The notes: generated by a model not told the origin, from the letters alone. A stretch of DNA of 64,000 nt from Undaria pinnatifida (GCA_012845835.1 JABAKD010000009.1:5804904-5868903); one strand, 5' to 3'. Counted from the stretch's first letter, positions 53,801 through 58,290 are shown. Program-made: numbers and translations.

Positions 53801-54400
53801 AACACCGCAAATGGTAACGCCGCAAACGGTAACGCCGCAAACGGTAACACCGCAAACGGTAACACAGCGAACGATAACACAGCGAACGGTAATACTGCTA
53901 ACGGTAACACTGCAACCGGTAATACCGCCAGCAGCAAAGGTAGTACCGCTACCACGATCGGTCTTACCGACGGCGGGCCGGAACCCATGGATGACGCCAG
54001 CGACACGTACAATAGCACCCGCGACGCAAGCGGAGCTGAAAGCGGCAGTGATACGTGCGGTGGCGGTAGCGGTGGCGGAAGCATAGGCAGCGGCGGCGCC
54101 GGCGGCAGCGGTGGCTGTAGCGGCGGCGGTGGCGGCGTCGTGGCCTTAACTCTAGTAGCAGGAGGCGGCATCGCTAAAGACAGGGCTACACGGGAGGAGC
54201 GGGCGGCGAAAGCGCTGCAGGCGGCCGCGCGCGTGATGCTCGCCAGGAAGGGTAGGTTCCAGACGTTAGCACGAGAGACGCACTCCCTACTGCTCATCCA
54301 GAAGCGATCGAGGGAATGGCTGAAGCAGAAACAGGGGTCTTCTGAGAATGGGATTGTCGGTAATAATGGCTCGGACATTCCGTTTTCGCATGATTTGTAA
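13494..54400 (+). CDS. CAMTA: CAMTA-type calmodulin-binding transcription activator (13 exons, 1806 aa)
   Basis: CAMTA proteins are nuclear, calcium/calmodulin-responsive transcription factors whose CG-1 domain binds CGCG-type boxes. Exons: 13494-13736, 15123-15194, 19129-20119, 21841-22190, 22980-23603, 26005-26289, 28060-28794, 29899-30045, 32677-32782, 33956-34724, 35582-35735, 49697-49897, 53657-54400. The coding length is 5421 nt, divisible by three. Domains in family order: CG-1 (about 38-183), TIG/IPT (about 712-836, with a Ser-rich insert), a conserved MALNELGDTELE link (near 1080), ankyrin repeats (about 1105-1205), polyQ (near 1460), a perfect IQ motif IQQNVRAWILRCNY (1535-1548) and two looser IQ-like motifs near the C-terminus. 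Nine of twelve introns are phase 0. At 1806 aa it is longer than plant (about 1000) or human (1200-1670) CAMTAs because of Gly/Ser-rich linkers. The weakest point is the start of exon 7. Confidence 0.85.
13737..15122 (+). other. CAMTA intron 1
   Basis: T-rich on the plus strand, especially 14600-14800. No repeat family and no exon-like frame with domain motifs. Confidence 0.6.
15123..15194 (+). CDS. CAMTA: CAMTA exon 2 (CG-1 centre)
   Basis: A 24-codon exon between TTAAACAG and GTGAGC, phase 0. It reads VRVLKHDGIDYVKR, equal to the family block R-x-FRKDGH-x-WRKK. His and Trp of the usual DGHxW are Ile and Tyr here. Confidence 0.82.
16772..16820 (+). repeat. (TTG)n microsatellite
   Basis: About 16 TTG units in CAMTA intron 2, transcribed as (UUG)n. 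Confidence 0.95.
17733..17774 (+). repeat. (TTG)n microsatellite
   Basis: About 14 TTG units, same orientation as the tracts at 16772 and 26762. Confidence 0.95.
17970..18015 (+). repeat. Triple short repeat GCTTTTCGCGTTAATT
   Basis: Three consecutive units, the last diverging to GCTTTTCGCGTTGAG. Confidence 0.9.
19129..20119 (+). CDS. CAMTA: CAMTA exon 3 (end of CG-1 plus Gly-rich linker)
   Basis: It starts after GTGTGCAG with REDVVKMKVNGRHAVNSY, the classic CG-1 block, then FWRRRYAL. A Gly-rich insert of about 25 residues follows, then the end motif QLVHYLDD. The rest is a low-complexity Gly/Ala/Ser linker of about 250 residues, probably disordered. It ends TTA G/GTGAGG in phase 1, which fits the AG start of exon 4. 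Confidence 0.85.
20120..21234 (+). other. CAMTA intron 3, upper part
   Basis: Includes a C-run of about 30 bases (20710-20745) and a repeated TTTCTAAGCGGAA-GCACCTGCAT at about 20547 and 20628. No coding motif. Confidence 0.6.
21235..21840 (+). repeat. Degenerate repeats before exon 4, including a copy of its start
   Basis: Units combine ACCTCTGA-CCC, a C-rich run, TTCCACGTCTTTATG and CCCCCGC. At 21708-21745 the string AAGGTGTCGAGTTCGAAGGT resembles the real junction CCAG/AGTTCGAGGGTCTTGGT at 21837-21856, so the unit seems to have copied the acceptor and first bases of exon 4. Confidence 0.65.
21841..22190 (+). CDS. CAMTA: CAMTA exon 4 (acidic and Gly-rich linker)
   Basis: It begins after GGACCAG and completes the split codon from exon 3. 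It holds an acidic helix (EDMNDLFRSFLVDGEDLL), which may be an activation segment by inference, followed by Gly-rich sequence. The donor is ACGCAG/GTGCGT. The segment just upstream carries degenerate repeats that include a copy of this exon's start. Confidence 0.75.
22191..22979 (+). other. CAMTA intron 4
   Basis: 22225-22400 is a degenerate GCGGTTTCGCTTTTG repeat. The 3' part is a long pyrimidine tract leading to TTGTAATTGCAG. Confidence 0.7.
22980..23603 (+). CDS. CAMTA: CAMTA exon 5 (linker plus first half of TIG/IPT domain)
   Basis: The acceptor is TTGTAATTGCAG. About 160 residues of Ser/Pro/Gly linker come first, then IVDFSPTWDFAPGGAKLLI and VVFFADRPVQ. That is the TIG start known in CAMTAs (I-x-DFSP-x-W-x-x-x-GG-x-K-x-LI). 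It ends CAG/GTGGGG, phase 0. Confidence 0.85.
23604..24597 (+). other. CAMTA intron 5, first part
   Basis: Holds a direct duplication with an 83-bp period (CGTATTCCTTACT at 24016 and 24099, through GTCACCACGCGCGCGG). GGTGTTGGTA repeats lie at 23950-23975. No coding motif. Confidence 0.65.
24598..24690 (+). repeat. Single copy of the 305-705 array unit
   Basis: CCCTTTACAACTGGAAACCC, GGGGACAAAATTACTTGGA, TTAGTATAGGGAGGGGTT and GGGGGCTCTGAAGAGGTTAA follow in order, as in the last unit of the left-end array. Confidence 0.85.
24765..25565 (+). repeat. Complex tandem array in CAMTA intron 5
   Basis: About three units of 250-290 bp, each with ACCAGGTACCAACC, a C-rich run, ATAGGAAGTT or GTAGGAAGTT, GAAATTCCG, TTTTTGACGACTGGATCGAC and CTACTGTNGGAACGAGG. 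A short inner duplication sits near 25430-25475. Confidence 0.8.
25566..26004 (+). other. CAMTA intron 5, last part
   Basis: 25920-25985 is A/C-rich (AAAACCAAAATC repeats), opposite to the usual T/G richness of CAMTA introns. No coding motif. Confidence 0.5.
26005..26289 (+). CDS. CAMTA: CAMTA exon 6 (second half of TIG/IPT)
   Basis: It starts after GCCGCAG with IVSQTVLRCRVPP and GHVDIRVQ, the TIG continuation (family: L-x-C-x-x-P and a final beta strand). A Ser-rich insert of about 40 residues follows, then VDVFEYRSP, like the family's FEYR end. The donor is AGG/GTAAGC, phase 0. The exon end and donor have a diverged copy near 26505-26560. Confidence 0.85.
26361..26475 (+). repeat. Perfect direct duplication, about 55 bp x 2
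   Basis: The string starting GGGGCGGGGTAGCGTGCGGT and ending GGTCAAATTTTTGT occurs at about 26365-26419 and immediately again at 26420-26474. Near identity suggests a recent event. Confidence 0.9.
26495..26590 (+). repeat. Diverged copy of CAMTA exon 6 end and donor
   Basis: GAGCCGCGGCGG-AATCCTAGGGTGAGT, then GGGGAGTTCCCG-GCTTTTG and TTCGTCCGCG, mirrors the real exon 6 end and donor at 26262-26335 (GAGCCGCGGCGGAACTCC, donor GTAAGC). Confidence 0.8.
26762..26820 (+). repeat. (TTG)n microsatellite in CAMTA intron 6
   Basis: About 20 TTG units followed by four GTCGTTGGCGCC-like 12-bp repeats to about 26880. Confidence 0.95.
26881..28059 (+). other. CAMTA intron 6, remainder
   Basis: T-rich. 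27860-28015 is an AAC/GAC/ACC low-complexity tract that opens an Asn/Asp/His-rich frame; I treat it as intron, not exon. Confidence 0.55.
28060..28794 (+). CDS. CAMTA: CAMTA exon 7 (linker plus MALNELGDTELE motif); 5' end uncertain
   Basis: The frame is open from 28018 to the donor GGACAG/GTGAGA at 28795. Several in-frame AG acceptors exist (exon start at 28030, 28042, 28060, 28069 or 28180). None has a strong pyrimidine tract except perhaps 28180, so the start is a choice, not an observation. Recognisable parts are CKIRIVERLGKISG and, near the end, GDLDDMALNELGDTELEGLL, the acidic block that precedes the ankyrin repeats in fungal and protist CAMTAs. The rest is Gly/Ser-rich. Confidence 0.6.
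28795..29898 (+). other. CAMTA intron 7
   Basis: Strongly T/G-rich (28900-29650) then a C-rich tract. Frames of up to 150 codons here are Phe/Leu/Val-rich by composition and motif-free. Confidence 0.6.
29899..30045 (+). CDS. CAMTA: CAMTA exon 8 (first ankyrin repeat)
   Basis: 49 codons between ACGATCAG and GTAATA. The sequence SVLHYTCLHSLGALVPVLLE and GADVNLRTGDG is a CAMTA-type ankyrin repeat. An in-frame stop ten bases before the acceptor fixes the exon start closely. Confidence 0.85.
30046..32023 (+). other. CAMTA intron 8, first part
   Basis: Contains a cluster of TACCAGGTACCTGGTA palindromes at 30215-30295, short GAAGGCTGA-type repeats at 30870-30965, and GGCTGGCT repeats near 31400-31440. 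No coding motif. Confidence 0.6.
30215..30295. repeat. Cluster of TACCAGGTA/TACCTGGTA palindromes
   Basis: TATACCAGGTACCTGGTACC followed by TGGTATATAC and, 30 bp on, GTACCAGGTATAT. These can form a hairpin in DNA or RNA. Confidence 0.75.
32024..32188. mobile_element. MITE, 165 bp, family M1 copy 1
   Basis: Inverted ends GTCCCTCTATAGTGCCGG and CCGGCGCTAGAGAGGGAC. The interior has TAGTGCCGGTTG repeats and GGCACAGATGGGAACAAC. Full-length partner at 58125-58290; partial partner at 47823-47945. No coding capacity. It lies in CAMTA intron 8. Confidence 0.8.
32189..32676 (+). other. CAMTA intron 8, last part
   Basis: T/G-rich sequence up to acceptor TTGCTCAG. No exon-like motif. Confidence 0.6.
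32677..32782 (+). CDS. CAMTA: CAMTA exon 9 (second ankyrin repeat)
   Basis: After TTGCTCAG it reads TPLHLAALGGNLSIARELVA and GAVVDAVDADGMTA, a textbook ankyrin repeat. The donor is CAG/GTGGGT, phase 1. Confidence 0.88.
32783..33955 (+). other. CAMTA intron 9, ending in a (CGAAC)n tract
   Basis: The first kilobase is T/G-rich. 33844-33930 is a CCGAAC/CAAAC pentamer array that runs to within 25 bp of the exon 10 acceptor, where a pyrimidine tract would normally be. The pyrimidines TTTTTTTCTCC lie before the array. Confidence 0.7.
33956..34724 (+). CDS. CAMTA: CAMTA exon 10 (ankyrin end plus long Gly-rich linker)
   Basis: The acceptor CGCAG directly follows a (CGAAC)n tract. The two leading bases complete the split codon and give DKLAARCNKQDMAFWLW, a partial third ankyrin repeat. 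About 230 residues of Ala, Pro and Gly-rich linker follow, ending in the acidic EQLLEDAFSNL. The donor is CTCAG/GTGAGC, phase 2. Confidence 0.78.
34725..35581 (+). other. CAMTA intron 10
   Basis: Mixed sequence without repeat families. T/G-rich just before exon 11. Confidence 0.6.
35582..35735 (+). CDS. CAMTA: CAMTA exon 11 (LSLHEKCAFSL plus polyQ)
   Basis: Starting at 35582 (or 35579) the phase-2 join gives SNLSLHEKCAFSLHVSL, then a Gln stretch encoded mostly by CAG (broken once by Lys and once by Arg-His), then GRDGASAVTDANE and donor GAG/GTGGGT, phase 0. The alternative acceptor at 35624 would shift the frame to a Ser-rich reading that does not join exon 12 in phase, so it is less likely. 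Confidence 0.65.
35935..36120. repeat. Dispersed repeat with ATGCGAGGGTC-TGGTCAT motif, copy 1
   Basis: Carries AGTAGGGATGCGAGGGTC, ATGGTCAT-CGACTA and GGCCATGCACAAACTGAGT. A near copy is at 53385-53445 and a short one at 49480-49512. Confidence 0.7.
37150..37335 (-). mobile_element. SINE fragment, type B core
   Basis: The complement carries the core blocks GAAGGCATGCACC, GGGAGAGGGGGGGG, CTATGTGACCCCGGATCTGA and CAAGGGAGAGAG, as in the copies at 3050 and 45375. Confidence 0.65.
37519..37870 (+). mobile_element. tRNA-derived SINE, type B, with head
   Basis: The head GTCGCCCCGACGGTCTAGGGG has an A-box-like sequence, and GGGGTACGAATCTC is B-box-like. The core follows: CGAGTCGACGAGGGAAGAA, GCGATAAAAACGAAGGCACG and GGGGAGAAGGG, then a tail to about 37870. 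The tRNA stems do not pair, so it is not a functional tRNA. Confidence 0.7.
38646..38746 (-). repeat. Dispersed repeat R2 copy 1 (inverted partner at 49961-50089)
   Basis: GGGTGCGCCAGCTATCGTTG, GCTGCGAAAGCAACTGAG, TCGACACACGACGCATACGT and AGCTTTATTTTTCCCCATCC followed by GCCGGAGGA. The reverse complement of this order occurs at 49961-50089. Confidence 0.85.
38762..39052 (-). mobile_element. tRNA-derived SINE, type A
   Basis: Read on the minus strand the head is GGTCGCCCCGGTGGCGTATT, with B-box-like GAGTTCGAGTCC. Then GGAAAGCGCGGGAGC, GCAACACTCGATGAAAAATC, GCGCGATAAAAATTGAAGGC and GGGGGGAGAAGGGACGACACC, ending CACGGCTTGTCCAAAAG. Copies at 40733, 44840 and 47530. Confidence 0.8.
39066..39397. 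mobile_element. Foldback element with about 115-bp inverted arms
   Basis: The left arm (39066-39181) runs TACACTCCAGCTGTGAGATC through AAACTCATCTTTGCAAGCTG to GGGTTGTGTCCTCAT. The right arm (39277-39397) is its near-perfect inverse. A spacer of about 95 bp separates them. No coding capacity. Diverged single arms lie at 44000-44120, 50893-51010 and 51935-52010; similar words are at 1-55. Confidence 0.85.
39402..39422. repeat. (TA)n microsatellite
   Basis: About ten TA units just right of the foldback element. Confidence 0.9.
40733..41030 (+). mobile_element. tRNA-derived SINE, type A
   Basis: The head GTCGCCCCGGTGGCGTATCA with A-box-like TGGCGTATCAGG and B-box GAGTTCGAGCCCC. The body is as in the 38762 copy, ending AAAAGCTGGAAAGTAGACGT and an A-rich tail. 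Confidence 0.85.
42595..42780. repeat. Diverged tandem repeat, about 90 bp x 2
   Basis: AAAGTAGTTGTGTCCCC / AAAGCAGTTGTGTCCTC and TTTTACCGTAACTAC / TTTTACCGTAGCTACC recur in order. Confidence 0.65.
44000..44120. mobile_element. Diverged single foldback arm
   Basis: CACGCGATCGAAGTATCTCACG, GCAGGGATGAGGCTTGATC and GGATCTCACAGCTCAAGTGT resemble the right arm of the 39-kb foldback. Confidence 0.55.
44840..45150 (+). mobile_element. Diverged SINE, type A
   Basis: CGGAAAGCGCAAGAGCGTGAG, AACCCTATGCGCGATAGAAA, TGGGAGGGAGAAGGGAAGAC and CCCACGGCTTGTCGGGAAGG follow the type A order. The head is weak. Confidence 0.7.
45360..45515 (+). mobile_element. SINE fragment, type B core
   Basis: TGAAGGCACGTACCGCAATG, GGGAAGGGGAGAGGAGCGCC, GCTACGTGACCCCGCCTCGG and GGGTTACGACAAGGAGAGAG match the type B core order at 3120 and 37720. 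Confidence 0.7.
45951..47264. mobile_element. CAGTCGAAAA inverted-end element with a partial second unit
   Basis: Inverted ends GGCCATTTCTTATACAGTCGG at 45951 and CCGACTGTGTAAGAAATGGCC ending 46718 bound a 768-bp unit. Its interior (from 46150: TGAACCCATCGCATCGCTCA) is repeated from 46739 and ends CGACTGCATAGAAATTGGCC at 47264. Palindromes such as CCAGTCGAAAAACTTGAC / TTTTTCGACTGG lie near the left end. No recognisable protein. Confidence 0.75.
47530..47812 (-). mobile_element. tRNA-derived SINE, type A
   Basis: Minus-strand head GTCGCCCCGGTGGCGTATCA and GAGTTCCAATCCCCCCGAG, then the type A body to CCACGGCTTGTCCAGAAGC. Its plus-strand 5' edge is a run of about 17 T, the complement of the SINE A-tail. 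Confidence 0.85.
47823..47945. mobile_element. Partial MITE, family M1 copy 3
   Basis: GCCCGCTACAGTGCTGTTAAA, GCATGGCACGGG, GTGCCGCAATAGTGCCGGTA and CGACTGGCACAAACCGGCG match the interior of the 32024 and 58125 copies. The left end is replaced by the SINE head at 47812. Confidence 0.7.
48464..48527. repeat. 21-bp repeat x 3
   Basis: CTCCACACCTCGGATAGATC repeated three times with one variable base. Confidence 0.95.
49480..49512. repeat. Short copy of the ATGCGAGGGTC-type dispersed repeat
   Basis: TCTATGGTCCTATGACTAGG and GCCATGCATGATA resemble 36060-36095. A C-rich tract leading to exon 12 follows. Confidence 0.5.
49697..49897 (+). CDS. CAMTA: CAMTA exon 12 (first IQ motif)
   Basis: The acceptor TTATTAG follows a strong pyrimidine tract. 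The block MMGPSDLSDLEDEVKV, then IQQNVRAWILRCNY and SLRKAARTLQ is the diagnostic CAMTA calmodulin-binding region. The IQ consensus (IQxxxRxxxxRxxY) is matched at every position. The donor is CTGCAG/GTGATT, phase 0. Confidence 0.92.
49961..50089 (+). repeat. Dispersed repeat R2 copy 2 (inverted relative to 38646-38746)
   Basis: CTCCGGCGGATGGGGAAAAA, TAAAGCTT, CGCGTCGTGTGTCGA, GTTGCTTTCGCAGCCCAACG and CTAGCTGACGCACCC are the reverse complement order of 38646-38746. Confidence 0.85.
50893..51010. mobile_element. Single foldback arm
   Basis: TAATGAGGACACACACCCAG, AATACGCGCGACCGGAGTAT and CACACACAGCTTGGAAATAT, then ATCTCACAGCTGTAGTGTG, match the right arm of the 39-kb foldback. Confidence 0.7.
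51935..52010. mobile_element. Single foldback arm, diverged
   Basis: ACCTGTGAGATCCGGAGTTT, AAAGCTCATCTTTGCAAGCT and GTGTGGTACTTCGACCGCTC match the left arm of the 39-kb foldback. Confidence 0.65.
52291..52502. repeat. Direct duplication, about 110-115 bp x 2
   Basis: GGCTGTCAATGAAAAAGCGT / GGCTGTGAATGAAAAGCTTT and CGTGAATTCGAGGCTATGTT / CGTGAATTCGAGCCTATGTT with GCGCCTGATTCC, separated by a C-run. Confidence 0.85.
52670..53180. repeat. Two diverged copies about 400 bp apart
   Basis: GCATCTATCCCGTTTTGTTC ... TATGGAGTATGGCG ... GCGCCGCCCACGTACGACTAG (52690-52772) and CACATCTATCCCGTTTCATC ... GAACGTATGGCACC ... GCCGCCGCCTGCGTAGTAG (53100-53172). Confidence 0.65.
53385..53445. repeat. ATGCGAGGGTC-type dispersed repeat, copy 2
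   Basis: CAGTAGGGATGCGAGGGTCC, ATGATCATACGACTA and CGACCATGCACAAACTGAGT match 36042-36098. Confidence 0.8.
53657..54400 (+). CDS. CAMTA: CAMTA exon 13 (IQ-like motifs, NGNTA repeats, stop)
   Basis: After CTAATGACGCAG, with a plausible branch point in CTAATGAC, it reads VAWRERQKQ, which continues RTLQ of exon 12 exactly as in the family. Then come Asn/Gly/Thr pentapeptide repeats (53761-53935), a Gly/Ser-rich part, and two IQ-like motifs: ALQAAARVMLARKGRF and LLIQKRSREWLKQK. Stop TAA at 54398-54400. Confidence 0.9.
   Translation, partial: VAWRERQKQRLGEPALVRSSSLPRISSLPGMGQSSANGNTANGNTSNGNTANGNAANGNAANGNTANGNTANDNTANGNTANGNTATGNTASSKGSTATTIGLTDGGPEPMDDASDTYNSTRDASGAESGSDTCGGGSGGGSIGSGGAGGSGGCSGGGGGVVALTLVAGGGIAKDRATREERAAKALQAAARVMLARKGRFQTLARETHSLLLIQKRSREWLKQKQGSSENGIVGNNGSDIPFSHDL
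53761..53935 (+). repeat. Coding 15-bp minisatellite (NGNTA repeat) in CAMTA exon 13
   Basis: About eleven to twelve units of GCAAACGGTAACACC type encode Asn-Gly-Asn-Thr/Ala-Ala pentapeptides between the first IQ motif and the C-terminal IQ-like motifs. All units keep the reading frame. Confidence 0.9.
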
Positions 54401-54760
54401 GGCGGGAATGGGGGGGGTCGTGGAGGGAATCCCTAAGAGTAATCACCGAGCGCCAGCTCCGGTAATAGCTGTGGTAGCTTCGGTATTACCTGCGGTAGCT
54501 GCGGTAATGCGAGGAGGATGAGTTGTAAGGGGGAAGGGACCCCTGAGAGTAAGCGCCTGGCGCTAAATGCCGTAATATCTGCGGTAATGGTATGCGGTAA
54601 TAGCGCGGTACCTGCGGTATTAGCTGCGGTACCTGCAGCAATGGAGGCTGCGTCTGCTGCGGACCCCCGGAAAACAAGCGCTGCCGCCAACGGCGGCAGC
54701 TGCGTTAGTGGCAGCGGCTGCTGCTGTGGCAGCGGCGGCAACAGCGGTGGTATATAGTAG
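54401..54760 (+). other. CAMTA 3' flank, probable 3' UTR with TGCGGTA repeats
   Basis: CTGCGGTANN words recur many times, in part as a degenerate duplication (ATCCCTAAGAGTAA-CACCGAGCGCC and ACCCCTGAGAGTAAGCGCC). No AATAAA is close by; brown algae often lack one. Confidence 0.5.
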
Positions 54761-57700
54761 GGTAGGTTACGGCGGTATTTTGGTAGGTTTGGTTGGCCGG
54801 CTGGGTGCGGTGGGAGGGACTAGAGGGAAGCGACTGTGCGCGCGTCCCAGCGGCCTTGTTTTTATTGTGGAGGGGATAGACAGGTGTTCGAGTGAGAGAA
54901 GGCAAGGGGGGTAGGGGAGGGGGGGGTTGACGTGATGCTGCGCGCTTGCAAAGCGCGGGCTCTGTGGGCGGCTGTTCCGCGAAATATGTTGTACGGCTGG
55001 TGGGGTAGGGTCGGGTCGGGTTGGGTTGGATAGAGCTTGGGCTCGTGTGATTGATTGATATGGTTCTCTCTCTTTTCTTTGTTTCTTTGTTTTTGTTTGG
55101 GGAGAGGATTATTGCGAGGCTTATGCACCCGCGACCAGCGTGTTCGGACGGGGCACGGTGATCTGGACACGCTCGGTGCTCCGCCGTGGCTCGAAAAGAG
55201 CTCGGACGATTAGCACGTCGAGGGCGCGTTCAGACTATTGTGTCGTTTTTTTGCGGGTGAGACACTCCCTCCGCCGTCCAAACTTCCGTCGTCTTTTTAT
55301 TTTGGTGTGTTGTTATTCGACGGACGGGAACGAGGAAGGAGCGAGGGAAGGGAAGGGAAGGGAAGGGAGGGAGGGAGGGAGGGGGGGTCGATGTTTTCCT
55401 TCGTCCAGCCGTGTATTTTGTTCCCCAGAGGCTTCCGTTTAAATATACCGCGGAACCGTCCTTCGCTTCCGCGTGTCGGCAACAATATTATCATCGATGT
55501 GTTATATTGTCCTTGTTTTCGGTTTCATCATTTTTTTATGTGACCTTGCCGGGCGAGCCTTTGGTTTCCCTGGAGCCCCCCCCCCTGCTTTTTTCCGTGT
55601 GACTAATGGGCAGGCGTGGGAGCTTGGCCCGACGAGGGGATATAGGGGTTTTTATCTATTATAGGTGGCGTTTTTTTACAGGGGTAGGTGGGGAGGGGGT
55701 AGGGGGATGATGGTGGTAGTGCCGGGTGCGAACAAAGTGACTTGCGTCGGCCGAAGCCAAACATCAGCCTCTTCTCGAGATCGAATGGCCGCACGTTGTA
55801 GGCACGTGCGGTGCGGGAGGGAGGGATATTATACCGAGCGCTTGGCTTGTCTCCCCCCATATCTCTTTTTTTTTTCCTTTTTTTTTTTTTTTTGCGGCCA
55901 AGCAAAGCCAACAGAAAAAATGCCGCATCGAATCGAATCGAATCGGCGTGGCTTGGCTTGTTTCCGCAGTTGCACGTTAGGGGAGGACGGGAAGGGAGGG
56001 GAGGGGAGGGAGGGAGGGAGGGAGGGATAACATTTGTATTCCTCAAGAGGGCTGGGTCGTGCGTACGGGCGCGTGGATGATTGCATGCCGCGTTTGCGCT
56101 TTCAAGTAAAAGTGCGTACGTGAGCACAGGTATAGGTAGAAGGGTAGGTAAGCAGGCTTGGGAGGGAGCCGATGGGTTTCCACGAGGCTTGCGTAGTGGG
56201 TAGGGGGGGAGTGAAAATAGGTCGGGGGCTACAATATGGTACAAAATATGACCCGGCCGGGCGAGCGAAAAATTGCTTCGCGCGCGCGAGCGTGTGCTAG
56301 CGAGCGAAGCGGGCGAGCGAGGGCCGACCGCTCGTTTCTGCGTGGACGGCGCTACGGCTTCGCCAAAGCCCGTCACCTGTCGTGTGTGGATGGGAAGAGA
56401 TTGGAAGGTTTGATTGGAAAAAGCAGGCGCGTCGCGCCCAGCGCGCCGCGTCAAATCGCGCCGAGCCGAGCCGAGCCGCGGCGCGTTTCCTAGCTTTTTT
56501 TCTTTTCATTTTTTTTCTGTTTTCCGGCCTTTTTGATAGGTTTTGGCACCAGTATCGACTATGCGGCGGAGGCGATGTTGGGGGGAGGTGGGGGAGGGGG
56601 GGTAGGTGTGGCGACCCATTGGGTAGAGGGGTCCGGCTGTTCAACGGAGGCGTGTGTATTGCACCGCCCGTGGGCGGCATTGTTTGTTGCCTCTAGAGCA
56701 GGTCAACTTTTTGTCTCCCGTCTTGTTTTTGAGAACATGCCCTCCCTCCCTCCGGTCGAATGCTTCCCTCCCTCCGTCCTTCCTCTGGCCGATTGATTGC
56801 CTTTTGAGAGGTGGAGGAAGGGGGCATTAGGGCGGGGCGACGGAGTGGGTGGTGATGCTGGGGGCGAGGAAGGGGGGGGGGGCGGAGAACTGTTGAAACT
56901 TCCGCAGGCGCGCTTCCCTCTTTTGGTTTGGTTTGTTTAGCTTTGGTTCGGTTCGGTTTGATTTAATTTGTTTTGATTTGATTTGATGGATGGAAGTGTG
57001 TCCGTGGTTTTGTGAAACCGGGATGTGACTTGGTTTGAGTGTGATAAGGTTTGGTTAGGCTTTGGTTCAGGTTGCGGACCGCGCGTGTTTTTTTTTCTTT
57101 GTAAGTCCCTCTTTTTGTTTGAAATTATTTCTTGTTTTTTTTTGGCCCTCTGTTTTTTCCTTCTTTCGTTTCTTATTGGCCCCTTTCTTTGGCGTGGTTC
57201 TGGGATTCAACCGACCAACGAAAGTAGACTTGTACCTTGTACTTGGTAGTTTTTTTGTCCTGTTTCTCGGCCATGGCGTTGGAATACGAGTGTTCACACG
57301 TGTTCACCGTTCCTATATACGTCAAAAGGTACGGTCGGAGTAGCAATAGGGGGAGAGTGGGAGGGGTGTTTGGTTGTGGATTTTGCTATGTTGTTCGTCA
57401 CCGAGGTTTGCAGTCAAGTAAATGTGGTTTTGGTTGTCTTTGGGAAGGGGTGGGTGGGTGGGGGGCGGGGGTGGTGCGCTGCCAAGAGTAGCTCTCCCCA
57501 GCTCGGTTCGGTTCGGTTCGATTCGATTGTTCCAAGCTTGTAGCGTCTGTTCTGTGCTCTTTATTGATTCCGGTTATTTGGTTGGGGGCTCTAGAGAGGG
57601 CTCGTTTTATTGTGTGTCGACACGCGATAACCATTAGTGACACTACATCCATTGCTCCATAATACGTTTCGTGCTTGGAGAAAGGGCCAGGCTAGCGTTA

Positions 57701-58124
57701 GGCTGGCGTTAGGCTGGCGCTGGGCTGCTCTATGGCTACGCTCCGCTGGCGTAGCTTTGCTTAGTGTAGCGTGGTGTGCAGCTCTCCGTGCGCGCTTCCG
57801 TATTTCTTAGAGGGATGAATGGGTGCATTTTGTACGGGAGGTCCAGACATGATGGTCAGATTGGACCCGGATAGTTGAATTGCTACGGGGAAGGGCGGTA
57901 AGAGTACCTCACGTGGTTTTGTTCCACGATGACATGGCACACTCACTCACTGACGCACGCAATGTGCGCATGGTGGTGGTGGTGGTGGTGGTGGTGGTGG
58001 TTGGTGATGGTGGTGGTGGTGGTGATGGTGGTGATGGTTGTAGTCTTGTAGGGGTGTCTTTGATGCGCCCTATTTTTGTTGGGGTCTTGCTTGCTCGCTT
58101 GCTCGCTTGCTCGTCAACCGCGTG
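54761..58124 (+). other. Downstream region: no gene recognised
   Basis: T/G-rich on the plus strand with GGGA/GGAA tracts (55330-55390, 55980-56030) and TTTGGTTCGGTT-type repeats (56930-56990). 55143-55260 and 56240-56480 are GC-rich islands. Open frames are low-complexity and lack domain motifs. Confidence 0.5.
57962..58035 (+). repeat. (GGT)n microsatellite
   Basis: About 24 GGT or GAT/GGT units on the plus strand. Confidence 0.9.
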
Positions 58125-58290
58125 GTCCCTCTAGGGTGCCGGTTGAGTAGTGCCAGGGTGCCCGCTATGGTGCCTGTTAACTCACTTGGCACAGATGGGA
58201 ACAACCAATATTGTCAGTATGCGCAATAGTGCCGGTTGCCGCTGTAGTGCAAGTATTTTCGGGCGGCCTATACTGGCACTATGGAGGGAC
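58125..58290. mobile_element. MITE, 166 bp, family M1 copy 2
   Basis: The left end GTCCCTCTAGGGTGCCGG and the right end TACTGGCACTATGGAGGGAC are imperfect inverted repeats. The interior has GGCACAGATGGGAACAACCA, as in the 32024 copy. The length agrees to one base. Confidence 0.8.

Noticed and set aside
55143-55260. GC-rich exon-like piece with a GTGAGA donor
   Set aside because: No reading frame gave a family motif and it cannot be joined in phase to another exon; could be a non-coding exon but unsupported.
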